Of a DNA stretch of 64,000 nucleotides, positions 17,914 to 26,767 are shown in pieces; the stretch's first letter is position 1; every line of letters begins with the position of its first letter. A program made the position numbers and the translations under genes. Below the pieces are notes generated by a model. It saw only the letters and a list, made by a program, of their open reading frames with translations, did not search any database and was not told where the DNA came from. Source of the stretch: Leptolyngbya subtilissima AS-A7 (GTDB lineage: Bacteria > Cyanobacteriota > Cyanobacteriia > Phormidesmidales > Phormidesmidaceae). Location: contig NZ_JAMPKY010000015.1 of NCBI RefSeq assembly GCF_039962255.1, positions 1 through 64,000 on the forward strand. The letters are read 5' to 3'.

Positions 17914-19926
17914 TTACCAGGTAAATTTCAGCCCCTGCTCGATCAAAAACTGTTGCAGAGCAGGCATTTGCCCGGTCACCACCACCTGGGCCGGGGTCAG
18001 ATCGCTGGGCTTAGCGTAGCGCAGCAGCCAGCCAGCCGTCGCCCCCGCTGCCCCACCAATGCTCCACTCGCCGTAGTGCACCCGCGTCACGCCATTGACG
18101 ATGTGGCTGGCGGCCACACTCTTACCGCCAATCAGCACATTGTCGACCCCCTGGGGCACCAGTGCCTCTAAGGGAACTTGCAGCGGTCTCACCACAAATT
18201 CTTTGATGCTGGCCCCCGCTGCCTCATAGGAAGGTCGCCAGGATCGGTAGCGGCAGCCGTGGATATCAATATCGTAGTGGGCTAGAGCCACTGCTGTGGC
18301 CCTAAAATCGCGCCCCCCAGTCATGTCTTCTCGCAGGTCGGCCTCCACCGCCATAAAGCTGTCTTGACCGTAGGCTGGGCGGCCCAAAATGCGGCGGCCC
18401 TCGCGAATGTAGGGCACCATGCTGAGGCCAGACTGAGTGCCCAGGGGTGAATCACCCCCCCGCAGAAACGTCAGCGACAGCTTGTTAGTGCTCTCATTTT
18501 CGAGCAGCCACTCGGCAAACTGGAGCGCGTGAACTTCACCGTAGTTAAGTGATTCGGTCGAGAGTCCGCCGAGCCAGTCTTGGCGCTGCCCCGACAAGCG
18601 AATATCCTCTTCGGTAAACACCAAAGGCGGGTCCATAAAGTGCCAGTCGTTGCCCTTATTCCAGTTAATTAAAGTAATTTCGCCGGGCTGGGTGCGGTTG
18701 ACGTTTGAGTCTCCCGCCCGCTGGCTGACAATGCGACGATAGTTAAACACACTGCCAAAGTCGAAGAATGGAAACCCTTCCAGACTAAATTCTTTGCGGT
18801 GATCGGCCTTGGATAGAGCAGGCTCTAGTTTTTGCAGCTCCTTGAGGCTCTCATTTCTGTCGTCGAGGGTAGCCAACACAAAGGGATAGGTGTAAGCCTG
18901 GGTACAGTCGGGATTATCCTGCGGCGGCGCGTTGACTTCGCCGGTAAAGCCCTGACCATCCGAGCCTAGGCGGTGGGGCAGGTTGGCCCAGCCCACTAGC
19001 TCGCCAGTATCCGTCGCGTCGATCACGATCATGGAGCGGTTCGGCGGCGGCTGTAGGCGAATGGGAATTTTGTTGTAGGCCTCATCATCTGACCAGGCGT
19101 ACCACCGCCCTAGCTCCTGGGAGAGCCGCCCCGTCGGCACATAGCCCGGATCGAGAGGAACGCGCCGCACTCCATATACCGCCGTCACGTAGCGGCCAGA
19201 GGCATCAAAGGCTGCACCCTTAAAGGCGGTAGAGGTGGCCCAACGGCTCTCGGGGGCATTTTGAGCGGCATCTCGCATCCACATTTCTGCCGCTGTGGCT
19301 CCGGCCCGGGGAGTGAAGCACAGTTCACCTACCCAGCAGCTATTGGTTCGCTCTACCGGTAGCTGAGCAGGCAGCCCTGTCCAGGGCGGTAGGTATACGG
19401 GCTGCCGCTTAATCAGATCCTTAAACGCCTCCCAACTAGGGGAAAAGTTGCGTCGCCACCGCATGGCCCGCGACTCGTCGATCGCCGATACTCCCTGGGA
19501 GCTGATCTGCCCTCCTAGCCACGGGGTTAGCTCAATCAGGCAGGTAGTAACGCCGGTTTTCATCGCTTGGGATGCAGCGGCAACTCCGCCTAGAGTGCCG
19601 CCAATCACGACAACCTCGCAGGTCCAAACCTCTTCGGCCAGCGGTAGTGGATTCAGGGTAGGCCGCCCGTTGGCAGTTTGAATTTGGCGAATGCCGGTGG
19701 CAACTTCAGCCCGGTTGACAATTTGCCCCACCGGACGCTGGCTAAATTCGAGAGGCTGACGCCAGTATTCGCTGGCACCACGAAAAGCAACCAGCAACAG
19801 GGTGCTGCTGATCAGGGCCATCATCATCAACCGAGGTCTGCGGGATCGCCGCCGCTTGCGCTTGGGATGGAGCTTTGATGACACTGAACGATGGCGAGGG
19901 CGCTCTAGCATGGACAAGGGCGGCAT
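17914..19926 (-). CDS. FAD-dependent oxidoreductase with N-terminal membrane anchor
   Basis: About 670 residues from the ATG at 19926; a TTG at 19980 would add 18. A very basic segment precedes one membrane helix (LMMMALISSTLLLVAF). The FAD-binding motif is VVVIGGTLGGVAAASQA, followed by WLGGQISSQG. MIVIDATDTGEL and the C-terminal VDNVLIGGKSVAASH, NGVTRVHYGEWSIGGAAG fit the FAD_oxidored family. The expected topology places the flavin domain on the outer side unless the helix is reversed. The substrate is unknown. It shares a divergent promoter region (19927-20171) with the next gene. Confidence 0.85.
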   Translation of the reverse strand: MPPLSMLERPRHRSVSSKLHPKRKRRRSRRPRLMMMALISSTLLLVAFRGASEYWRQPLEFSQRPVGQIVNRAEVATGIRQIQTANGRPTLNPLPLAEEVWTCEVVVIGGTLGGVAAASQAMKTGVTTCLIELTPWLGGQISSQGVSAIDESRAMRWRRNFSPSWEAFKDLIKRQPVYLPPWTGLPAQLPVERTNSCWVGELCFTPRAGATAAEMWMRDAAQNAPESRWATSTAFKGAAFDASGRYVTAVYGVRRVPLDPGYVPTGRLSQELGRWYAWSDDEAYNKIPIRLQPPPNRSMIVIDATDTGELVGWANLPHRLGSDGQGFTGEVNAPPQDNPDCTQAYTYPFVLATLDDRNESLKELQKLEPALSKADHRKEFSLEGFPFFDFGSVFNYRRIVSQRAGDSNVNRTQPGEITLINWNKGNDWHFMDPPLVFTEEDIRLSGQRQDWLGGLSTESLNYGEVHALQFAEWLLENESTNKLSLTFLRGGDSPLGTQSGLSMVPYIREGRRILGRPAYGQDSFMAVEADLREDMTGGRDFRATAVALAHYDIDIHGCRYRSWRPSYEAAGASIKEFVVRPLQVPLEALVPQGVDNVLIGGKSVAASHIVNGVTRVHYGEWSIGGAAGATAGWLLRYAKPSDLTPAQVVVTGQMPALQQFLIEQGLKFTW

Positions 19927-20171
19927 ACCTAGGGCATTGGTCGTCTGTGAGTGTAGCAACGAAACTGAGAAACGACGCAACCAAAACTCCAGCTTGCCAA
20001 GCCTTAAACCCGTAAGATCTACAGAGTGTTTGACGGTGAGACACCCTCAGCGCCTGAAGGCCGACTATATGTAGACTCTTTTAGTTCTCGAAGCAACCCC
20101 AAAATTTAGGCCATAATGAGCACGATCTCGTGCCTTTGGGCAAATTTGTCTCTATTAATCTTTCACAATCT

Positions 20172-20621
20172 ATGCAATTTCACCTTCGGCTACAGCGCAA
20201 CCTGCTGCTTCCTTTGGCATTGACTACCTTGGCGCTGACTTCGCTGCCAGCCAAGGCGCAGACAACTGTTTATTCTCCTATTTCGCTACCGGCATCGCGA
20301 GAAGTTAACGATGCCCTGAGCAATAGCGACATCCCTACCGGTACCGGTGGGTTTGCCCGCGACTATACGGTCAATCTAGAGGCGGGGGACCAAGTAGCAG
20401 TCGATGTCACCTCTGAAGAGTTTGACACCTTGGTCATTTTGATGAACAAAGACGGTGTCACCGTGGGCGAAAACGATGACGGCCCGGACGGCACCACTAA
20501 TTCTTTACTGTTCGCCCGCATTGGTGAGTCAGGCACCTACACGGTCCGGGTAAGCGCCTACGCTGGGCAAGGTGCCGGTAATTTTTACCTTAAGGTGGCC
20601 CGCCTGCGAGAGGTTCAGTAG
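20172..20621 (+). CDS. Small exported protein with PPC (pre-peptidase C-terminal) domain
   Basis: 149 residues from ATG 20172; an upstream GTG at 20130 is open but would spoil the signal peptide. MQFHLRLQRNLLLPLALTTL and LPAKAQ form a clear Sec signal with cleavage after AKA. The mature part is a single beta-sandwich PPC domain: ARDYTVNLEAGDQVAVDV, FDTLVILMNKDG, ENDDGPDGTTNSLLFARI, GTYTVRVSAYAGQGAGNFYL. Such domains usually trail secreted proteases; standing alone it is probably a periplasmic or extracellular binding module. The residues NDDGPD may bind calcium. Confidence 0.82.
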   Translation: MQFHLRLQRNLLLPLALTTLALTSLPAKAQTTVYSPISLPASREVNDALSNSDIPTGTGGFARDYTVNLEAGDQVAVDVTSEEFDTLVILMNKDGVTVGENDDGPDGTTNSLLFARIGESGTYTVRVSAYAGQGAGNFYLKVARLREVQ

Positions 20622-20706
20622 AGAAGGGCAGGATTTTTTCCCAATAGCCTTGTCAGGGGTGACATCAGCTTGCTATCTTAATTGAGCGCTGAAGTTTGCG
20701 CCCCTA

Positions 20707-20779
<73 letters not shown>

Positions 20780-21191
20780 TCATTGTAGCCTTCGGGCATT
20801 GATAATTTGTTCTGATATGTTGCCATGTGAAGCAACTAATCAATGGCCCTGTCTGGGGTCTAAGTCCCTTCTCTGGCGGGGCTTTTGCTGTCTTTGGAGC
20901 GATGTCCTCCGTCAACTTCACGGTTAATGTCATCTGTGGGCTGATTGCCTACTGTCGTCAGCCCAAAAAGCCTTCCCTTAACCTTGACTTCGCCCTTCCT
21001 CCATCGGCTTAATCCGAACTCAGGTTAAAAAAGGCTCAGTCCAGTCCAAAAACACCAAAGGACGGCTGCAAATCGTCTTTTCTTACCCTGTCGACGTAGA
21101 TGGGGAGATACGTTGAATTTACAGAATGAGAGTTTCTGCATTAACTCCTTGTTTCCATAGTTGCCACTCTATAGGCCAACAACCTTTGGGT
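20780..21191. other. Gene-poor stretch after tRNA-Phe
   Basis: 412 bp with no convincing complete gene. Small frames on both strands (for example 20827-21012 plus) lack recognisable content and overlap the tRNA on one strand. The only protein-like piece is the integrase-type fragment at 20988-21116. The region looks like a scar of past integration. Confidence 0.5.
20988..21116 (+). pseudogene. Possible N-terminal scrap of a tyrosine integrase
   Basis: A frame open between stops at 20985 and 21114 encodes RTQVKKGSVQSKNTKGRLQI followed by VFSYPVDVDGEIR. Many cyanobacterial integrases begin with a KGSV.....GRLRLRF....GKR arm-type DNA-binding segment, which this resembles. There is no start codon and no catalytic domain. 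Position next to a tRNA gene, the classic attachment site, adds weight. Short and degraded, so tentative. Confidence 0.4.
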
Positions 21192-23831
21192 TCAAAGCCA
21201 GTTGCCCACTAAGATTAGCGGTGCCCACTTACCGGGGGTAACACTAGGGCCCCGCCGAATAGCTTGAATTTGAGCTTGCTGGAGCGCTTGGGCTTTGTTG
21301 AGATGGGGCTCTCTCAAAAACCGATAAAAATCTTGGCTGATTTGAGCTGTGATAGCATCGTCGGCCTGCCAAAGGGAGGCGATCGCACTTCTAGCCCCAG
21401 CCCGAATCGCTACTCCGGCCAGACCCAAGGTAGCGCGATCATCCCCGGCGGCGGTGTCGCAGGCCGTGAGCATGACCAGATCAATCTGTGGGTTGCCGGG
21501 GTTCCCCGCTTGAATGAACGCCTCTAGCTGACCAAAGGTGACGGTTTCCCCCTGCCCGGTGATGATGAAATTTTCCGCAGGGTCGGGGCTAAACTGCCCG
21601 TGGGTGGCAAAGTGCAGAATGGAAAAGGGGGTTTCTTGCAGTGCCTGCTTCAGCTGGGCTTGGCTAAAGGCCTCATCGAGCAGCGCCTGACTGCCCGGCA
21701 GTGCTGACAAGACTGAGGCCACCTCCGTCGGCACCGCTGGAATAGGCGGAAACCGACGTCCCGCCGCAACCACCGCCTGGCTGCTGCCCAACACCAGAGC
21801 CTGCAAATTCTCAGGACGCGAGGGTGCAGCGGTGGTCAGGGTGAGGGCGGGGGTGGTGGCTATGGCGTATTTCTCGATTAAAAACTGGTCACCATTGTAG
21901 AGCGCTGCCATGGGCACGCTGCGCAAAAAACCGTCGTGAATAAATACCAGGGTCGTAATGTTGCCTGCCGTTAGAGCCGGTTCTAATGGCTTGATCAGCT
22001 GACCGTAGAGCTGTTCGGCCACGGTGGTGTCGTAGGGTTCGGTGTAGAAGGCCTCTAACCCCAGACGAAACTGTATAACGGTGTCTCGCAGCTGGGAGCT
22101 GTTGTCAATCCAGACGAGCTGTGGAGGTTGATTGGGCAGGTTAACGATTAAGGCCGTGCGCTGGGGCAGTACGACCGAGCTAATAACGGCGGTATTAGTG
22201 CTTTGAGCCAGCAGATCGACTCGGGCCTGGGCGATGGGGTTGAGAATGCAGTCGTTGCCAAAGTAATTTTGCAACTCGGCTAGCCGCAGGGCATCGGCGG
22301 TGACCAGGGCGGATTCTAGGGCAGAGGCGGATGAAGGCAGGGTTTGCTTGGCCGCTGCCTGAAGACTGGCCACTCCTGTCAGTTGGAGTTCAATCAGCTC
22401 GCGGTAGAGGGGTTCGACGGTATCTCGAAAGTCAAACTGCACGTCGCGATCGGCCACCAAAATTTCGGTACGAATGCTCTCTAGGGTGGTGACAGCTTGG
22501 GTATAAGCGGCGATCGCTGCCTTAGGGTTGCCCTGGAGGCGAGCGATGCGGCCCGCTTGCCACTGCCACAGGTAAAGGCTATCGGCGGCTGCTAAACCTT
22601 GAGTGGCGGCTACCTGGGCTTGCTGGGTCAGGGCCACGGCGGCATCTAGCTGACCCTGGCACTCGCGCAGGTGTCCTAGCTCTCCTAAGGCAAAGGATTG
22701 GGCGCGGTGGTCGCTGATTTGGGTAGCGATCGCCGCGCCCCGGTCTAGCCAGACCTGAGCCTGGGCCTCGCCATCAGCTGGGGCACAGCGAAAGGTGGTG
22801 CCCACCGGCTGATATGACCGCCCCACGGCAATCGCCCCGTAGGCCAGGGTTCGACTGGCGGGCAGCTGAGCCACTAACTCGCCCAGCCGCTGGCGGGTCG
22901 CATTCACAGCTGTTGGGTCGTCTTGCTGGCGATAGAGGGGCAGCAGGTTGAGTCGGGTTTGCCACTCTGCGGCTAGGCTGGCCTGCTGCTGAGCCTCTGC
23001 AAGCGCTCGTTCTAAAAGCTGTCGGGCCTGCTGCGCTTGCGCCTGGGCCTGGCTGCTAAAGGTGTTGGCAATGCCGGTTAGCCCCAGCTGGCTGGCCGCC
23101 TCGGCTCGGCGGTAGTCAAGGCGCGATCGCCGCTGAAAAATGCTGCCCAGGCTGTTGAGTAATGGCCCTTCAAACTGACCATACCCCGACCCCTGAGCGA
23201 GCTTCAGCCCACGCTGTAAAACGGCCTCAGCCTCTGGATAGTCGCCTTGGAGGCGATAGGCTTCGCCCAGACTGCCAAGGGCCGCTACTTCCCCAAGGGC
23301 GTCGTCGCTGGCGGTGGCTAGGGCGAGGGCCGAACCGGGGGTGCAGGAATCTATGGAAGCCTCGGTTTGGGGCAGGCAGAGCAGGGCGATCGCCCGTCGG
23401 TGTTGCCCCAGACTCAAATGCACCTGGGCCTGCTCGGTTAAGGTACGCCCCAGGTGCAGCGAGTCGCCCAACTCGCGATAAAGAGTTGCCGCTGCCGCCC
23501 AAGCGTCTAGTGCCTCTGCGGGTTGACCCACCTGTTGATGGGCTCTGGCCAAATTTTCGTAGACCAGCACCCGCTGCGATGGCTCAGCGCCAGGGCTATA
23601 GCTCTGTAGCGCCCGTTGCCAGCGATCGATGGCGCTCTGGTAGTCGCCAGCTTGGTAAAAGGAAACCCCTGTTTGCACAAGCCGCTCTGGAGTGCCAGCC
23701 TGAGTCGAGATCGAATCGTTCGCTAGCCCTAACAATCCCCACCCCTGACCACCCCAAAGCGCTAGCGTTAGCCCCCCCAGAAAAAGTAGACCCAACAGGC
23801 TACGCAGGCGACGACGCAGAAAGCTTGGCAT
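21192..23831 (-). CDS. TPR-CHAT protein (caspase-like protease), membrane-anchored or exported
   Basis: About 879 residues from ATG 23831; a TTG at 23891 would add 20. RRRLRSLLGLLFLGGLTLAL is a signal or anchor helix. Residues to about 450 are TPR-like helical repeats (SFYQAGDYQSAIDRWQRAL, YENLARAHQQVGQPAEALDA, LGELGHLRECQGQLDAAVAL). The C-terminal third is a CHAT domain with the catalytic His in ILHFATHGQF and the catalytic Cys in VMLTACDTAAGD, followed by GARSAIASLWQADD. Both catalytic residues are present. CHAT proteins are clan CD cysteine proteases; TPRs usually carry the sensor or substrate-binding role. No partner gene is adjacent; the RTX-like gene upstream has its own terminator. Confidence 0.88.
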   Translation of the reverse strand: MPSFLRRRLRSLLGLLFLGGLTLALWGGQGWGLLGLANDSISTQAGTPERLVQTGVSFYQAGDYQSAIDRWQRALQSYSPGAEPSQRVLVYENLARAHQQVGQPAEALDAWAAAATLYRELGDSLHLGRTLTEQAQVHLSLGQHRRAIALLCLPQTEASIDSCTPGSALALATASDDALGEVAALGSLGEAYRLQGDYPEAEAVLQRGLKLAQGSGYGQFEGPLLNSLGSIFQRRSRLDYRRAEAASQLGLTGIANTFSSQAQAQAQQARQLLERALAEAQQQASLAAEWQTRLNLLPLYRQQDDPTAVNATRQRLGELVAQLPASRTLAYGAIAVGRSYQPVGTTFRCAPADGEAQAQVWLDRGAAIATQISDHRAQSFALGELGHLRECQGQLDAAVALTQQAQVAATQGLAAADSLYLWQWQAGRIARLQGNPKAAIAAYTQAVTTLESIRTEILVADRDVQFDFRDTVEPLYRELIELQLTGVASLQAAAKQTLPSSASALESALVTADALRLAELQNYFGNDCILNPIAQARVDLLAQSTNTAVISSVVLPQRTALIVNLPNQPPQLVWIDNSSQLRDTVIQFRLGLEAFYTEPYDTTVAEQLYGQLIKPLEPALTAGNITTLVFIHDGFLRSVPMAALYNGDQFLIEKYAIATTPALTLTTAAPSRPENLQALVLGSSQAVVAAGRRFPPIPAVPTEVASVLSALPGSQALLDEAFSQAQLKQALQETPFSILHFATHGQFSPDPAENFIITGQGETVTFGQLEAFIQAGNPGNPQIDLVMLTACDTAAGDDRATLGLAGVAIRAGARSAIASLWQADDAITAQISQDFYRFLREPHLNKAQALQQAQIQAIRRGPSVTPGKWAPLILVGNWL

Positions 23832-23989
23832 CGAGATCACATCCCTGTTGGCTAGCAAGACAGCGCGTTGAGCCGGGTTCTGCCGGGCCAACAGCTAAGC
23901 CCTAGGGTACCAGAGGGACTTGGGGAAGGGCACCTAACTCAGCTATTGCTCCGGATGAGTCGCTGGTGCGGCGGCTAAAATTCTAAAAA

Positions 23990-24021
23990 CTCTAGCAACG
24001 CGGACGACCGCATTGCTAGAG
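23990..24021 (-). terminator. Rho-independent terminator of the RTX-like gene
   Basis: On the minus strand CTCTAGCAATGCGG and CCGCGTTGCTAGAG pair over 14 positions (one G-T) around a 4-nt loop, followed by TTTTTAG. It lies just after the stop at 24060 and separates the gene from the CHAT gene. Confidence 0.85.
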
Positions 24022-24059
24022 GGGAAAGCATCAGCGAAAGTTAGCGCGATCGCTTAGCC

Positions 24060-24959
24060 CTAGGCGGCGATGAAATCAAACGTAGGCACCACATTTGTCG
24101 TATCTTGCACAACGCCAATCAGGTCGCCGCCAAAGAAGATCAGAGTATCGGTAGCTAGCCCTCCAGAAAGATCCTGGAACGCAATGCCGTAATTGCTGGC
24201 GCTACCCGTAACCTGAATTTTGTCGCCCTCTAAATAGTTGAAGTCGGTAATAGTGGCATAACCGTTGTCGAGGTAGTAGAGGCTGTTGGCATCGCCGAGG
24301 GCGAATACATCGGCCCCCGAACCACCCTCAAGCACATCAAACTCGCCGAAGGTAAAACCGAAGCCATTGAGGAAATCGTTGCCAGAACCCCCACTCAGCG
24401 TATCGCTGCCGCTGCCCCCCAGGACGATGTCGCTGCCCTTGCCGCCAATCATCCAATCGTTGCCGGAGTTGCCGAATAAAAAGTCATTGCCGCTGTTGCC
24501 GTTAAGAATATTGTTTTGGAAATCACCAGCAATAAAATCATTCTGGGTTGTGCCAACAACATCAATGAAATTTTGAACTCCTAGCCCAATAGTGCCAATG
24601 CCGGGAATATCATTGACCACTAAACTATTGATAGAAAGATCAACATTAATCGATACGATGCCGCTGTTGCCCGAAGACGCATCAATAGTATTAAATTGTC
24701 CGATCGCGCCAATGACGTTGTCGACAGACACAATTTTGTCTACTCCGGCGGTTCCCTTGCCGACAAATCCACCGGCTTCTAGGGTTATGGGCTGGCCAAG
24801 CATGCTGTAGTCGACGGTATCAATGCCAGAGCCACCCTTGATTAAGTCATTGCCAAAGCTGCCGTAGATGTAATCGTTACCCTCAAATGATGCAATCGAA
24901 TCATTGCCAATGGTGCCAGTCACAACATCACCAAAAACACTGCCGTTGATGATAGCCAT
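24060..24959 (-). CDS. RTX-like calcium-binding repeat protein
   Basis: 299 residues from ATG 24959, which has GGAGAAA seven bases before it; a start four codons up would sit on that ribosome site. The protein lacks a Sec signal and carries glycine/aspartate nonapeptide repeats: NDSIASFEGNDYIYGSFGND at the N-terminus and GNSGNDFLFGNSGNDWMIGG, GGSGSDTLSGGSGNDFLNGF in the middle. These form calcium-bound beta-rolls. The C-terminal FDVLEGGSGADVFAL and TDTLIFF resemble the end module of type I secreted cyanobacterial RTX proteins. Export by a type I system is expected, but none is next to it. Confidence 0.85.
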   Translation of the reverse strand: MAIINGSVFGDVVTGTIGNDSIASFEGNDYIYGSFGNDLIKGGSGIDTVDYSMLGQPITLEAGGFVGKGTAGVDKIVSVDNVIGAIGQFNTIDASSGNSGIVSINVDLSINSLVVNDIPGIGTIGLGVQNFIDVVGTTQNDFIAGDFQNNILNGNSGNDFLFGNSGNDWMIGGKGSDIVLGGSGSDTLSGGSGNDFLNGFGFTFGEFDVLEGGSGADVFALGDANSLYYLDNGYATITDFNYLEGDKIQVTGSASNYGIAFQDLSGGLATDTLIFFGGDLIGVVQDTTNVVPTFDFIAA

Positions 24960-25283
24960 AGGTTTCTCCAAAGAATAAGAATGAAATGATTAAGCCGCCT
25001 TGTGGTTGAGTTTCGTAACTCTGCCAGGGCTCAATGCGGTCATAAAATGACAATTAAGAGAAGCCTTTTCAGCAGTTTATTGAACGGCTTGGCTCTCTAT
25101 AGTTCTTAGATTAGAGTCTTTAATCTTTCCAGTCAGGGAGTATAAATGCCAACAAAATGGTTTGAACCCGTCAAGTAAGTTGCCGAAAAATACAGCAATA
25201 AAAAAGCGGCCCCACAGTGGAGTCGCCGATAGAAATCACCTACTCTTGCAAACGATTAGAGGTGGGGGAGAACGTGCGATCGC
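24960..25283. promoter_or_regulatory. Upstream region of the RTX-like gene
   Basis: 324 bp without a gene. The right end holds the terminator of the response-regulator gene (25200-25228). The remainder is AT-rich with candidate promoter stretches near 25050-25150 for the minus-strand RTX-like gene, but no single -35/-10 pair stands out. Confidence 0.4.
25200..25228 (-). terminator. Terminator after the response regulator
   Basis: On the minus strand GCGACTCCAC and GTGGGGCCGC form an imperfect stem (one mismatch, one G-T), followed by TTTTTT (A-run at 25200-25205 on plus). It lies about 55 bp beyond the regulator stop and probably ends the tpsA1-tpsB-kinase-regulator unit. Confidence 0.65.
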
Positions 25284-25943
25284 TCAGTCGATTAGCCCTT
25301 CCTCGCGGGCGCGAATTTCGGTTTGAATACGAATATTTTTGCCGGGGTCGGGATAGACCCCCAGAGCATCTTGCACCTTGCTCCAGTAGTGGCGGACGGT
25401 GCGCTCTGAGACATTCATGTGATCGGCAATGGCCTTGTCTTGCAGCCCTTCTTTAAAGGCGAGCTGCAACACGTGCAGCCACTCGGGCTTAACCTCCAGG
25501 CCGCTTCGCATATCTTTGGGGGTATAAATTAGCCCCTGCATAGCCCAGCTCGCCTTGGTCAGCATTTCGTGCAGGGGCAAGCTTTTGTCGACAATGGTAA
25601 AGCCCCCTTGGTGAGCGTCGATCGCCGGTTTGAGCCGCACCAGCGATTTGACGTGGGCGCTCTGCACCACGATGTTGAGTTCGGGATACTGCTGCATGAG
25701 CAATCGCAGCAAGCCAATCCCCGTCTCGGGCAGCGAGGGTGCCCCAGCTTTTTCTGGAATGGACAGATCGACTATCAGCAGAGCGGGCAGCACCGTCGCC
25801 ACGCTGGCCGCAGCCTCCTGGGCAGTGCGCACGGTGCGAATATCGGCGTCAGGGTAGTCTTTTTGCAGGGCGCTCACGGTGCCGCTGAGCACGGCGTCGT
25901 GGTCATCGACGACCAGTAGCTGTTGGCGTTGAGAAGTAGTCAT
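25284..25943 (-). CDS. LuxR/NarL-type response regulator
   Basis: 219 residues from ATG 25943 (MTTSQRQQLLVVDDHDAVLS). The frame is open further upstream, but that part overlaps the kinase-like gene and is not receiver-like. The receiver domain has the acidic pair DD in LLVVDDHD, phospho-acceptor Asp59 in LLIVDLSIPE, and the Lys in IVDKSLPL. The C-terminal helix-turn-helix is FKEGLQDKAIADHMNVSERT, in the GerE fold. It is the last gene of the unit TpsA1, TpsB, degenerate kinase, regulator, and most likely controls that unit. The CHASE2 kinase at 33157 is the best candidate to phosphorylate it. Confidence 0.9.
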   Translation of the reverse strand: MTTSQRQQLLVVDDHDAVLSGTVSALQKDYPDADIRTVRTAQEAAASVATVLPALLIVDLSIPEKAGAPSLPETGIGLLRLLMQQYPELNIVVQSAHVKSLVRLKPAIDAHQGGFTIVDKSLPLHEMLTKASWAMQGLIYTPKDMRSGLEVKPEWLHVLQLAFKEGLQDKAIADHMNVSERTVRHYWSKVQDALGVYPDPGKNIRIQTEIRAREEGLID

Positions 25944-25993
25944 AGGGTTTGGGGAATGCAGCAACAAATTAGATGGGCGATCGCGGTGACCCG

Positions 25994-26665
25994 CTACCAG
26001 TCGAAGATCCAGCGTAGGGTGGCGGTCTCGTGGGTAGAGCTGGCCTGGCCATGGCTGAACAGGCCAAAGGTGGTGAGGTAAGCCATCCAAGTTTCTGATT
26101 GATTTAGATCTAGTAGGGCAAGAGGAACGGCGATTTCGTAGTTAACAGAGACCGTCAACCGTTTGCCGTCGGAGTATTCTGCGAGACTTACAACGCAGCC
26201 CTGAGGCAGGCTGGGCTGGGCCGCCAGGGCTTGCCCCAGATGCTTTAGAACTGACAGCAGCAGCATAGTGTGCTCGACTGGTTCAGTAGGCCATTGGGTA
26301 GGTAACTCTGCTCTGGTGGCTACCTGCGGCGGCCAATCTAACAGGGTCTGCTGAATCGCCAAAGTCAGCGAGTCGTGCAAGTAGGGAGAGCTGAGCCGGT
26401 TGCCCAAGGTTTCAAGCGACTGGTACAGGTGCTCTACCGCAGCCAGGCCACCATCGCCAGGCAGCAGCTCCAGCTGACGCCGTACCGCAAACAGGTCTTG
26501 CAGCAGACCGTTGCGAATAGCATCGGCTTCGCGGTTTAGCCACTGGGCCTGGTGCCGGTACCACCAACGCAATAGCCAAGCCGAGTCAATAACGGGCTTA
26601 ACAAGCTTTGTCAAACAAGCTCTCCCTCGCTGTGCCAGCCAAGATAGATTCCCTAGCTGCTTCAC
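25994..26665 (-). CDS. Degenerate histidine-kinase-like protein
   Basis: 223 residues. Residues 45-60 (READAIRNGLLQDLFA) align by eye with AIHNGPLQTLA, the HisKA_3-type phosphorylation site of the CHASE2 kinase at 33157, but Arg51 replaces the His. The following helices resemble a dimerisation domain. The C-terminal part has the layout of an ATPase domain (LLLSVLKHLGQAL for the N-box region, STHETATLRWIFDW for the end), but the Asn of the N-box and the glycine boxes are missing. It should therefore neither autophosphorylate nor bind ATP normally. It lies directly upstream of the response regulator, 50 bp apart, which suggests a regulatory subunit for the active kinase or the regulator. Family known only by resemblance. 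Confidence 0.65.
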   Translation of the reverse strand: MKQLGNLSWLAQRGRACLTKLVKPVIDSAWLLRWWYRHQAQWLNREADAIRNGLLQDLFAVRRQLELLPGDGGLAAVEHLYQSLETLGNRLSSPYLHDSLTLAIQQTLLDWPPQVATRAELPTQWPTEPVEHTMLLLSVLKHLGQALAAQPSLPQGCVVSLAEYSDGKRLTVSVNYEIAVPLALLDLNQSETWMAYLTTFGLFSHGQASSTHETATLRWIFDW

Positions 26666-26767
26666 ACTCTAGGGCGACTCAACCAGAATTAAACCGCATT
26701 TGCAGCCAGAGACCTTGCACTTTTCTGCAATGTGGGTAAAAGTGTTCTCTTTTGTTGACGACCGATT

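Noticed and set aside
23162-23905. Long plus-strand frame opposite the CHAT gene
   Set aside because: Antisense shadow; low-complexity Arg/Pro-rich translation and no family features.
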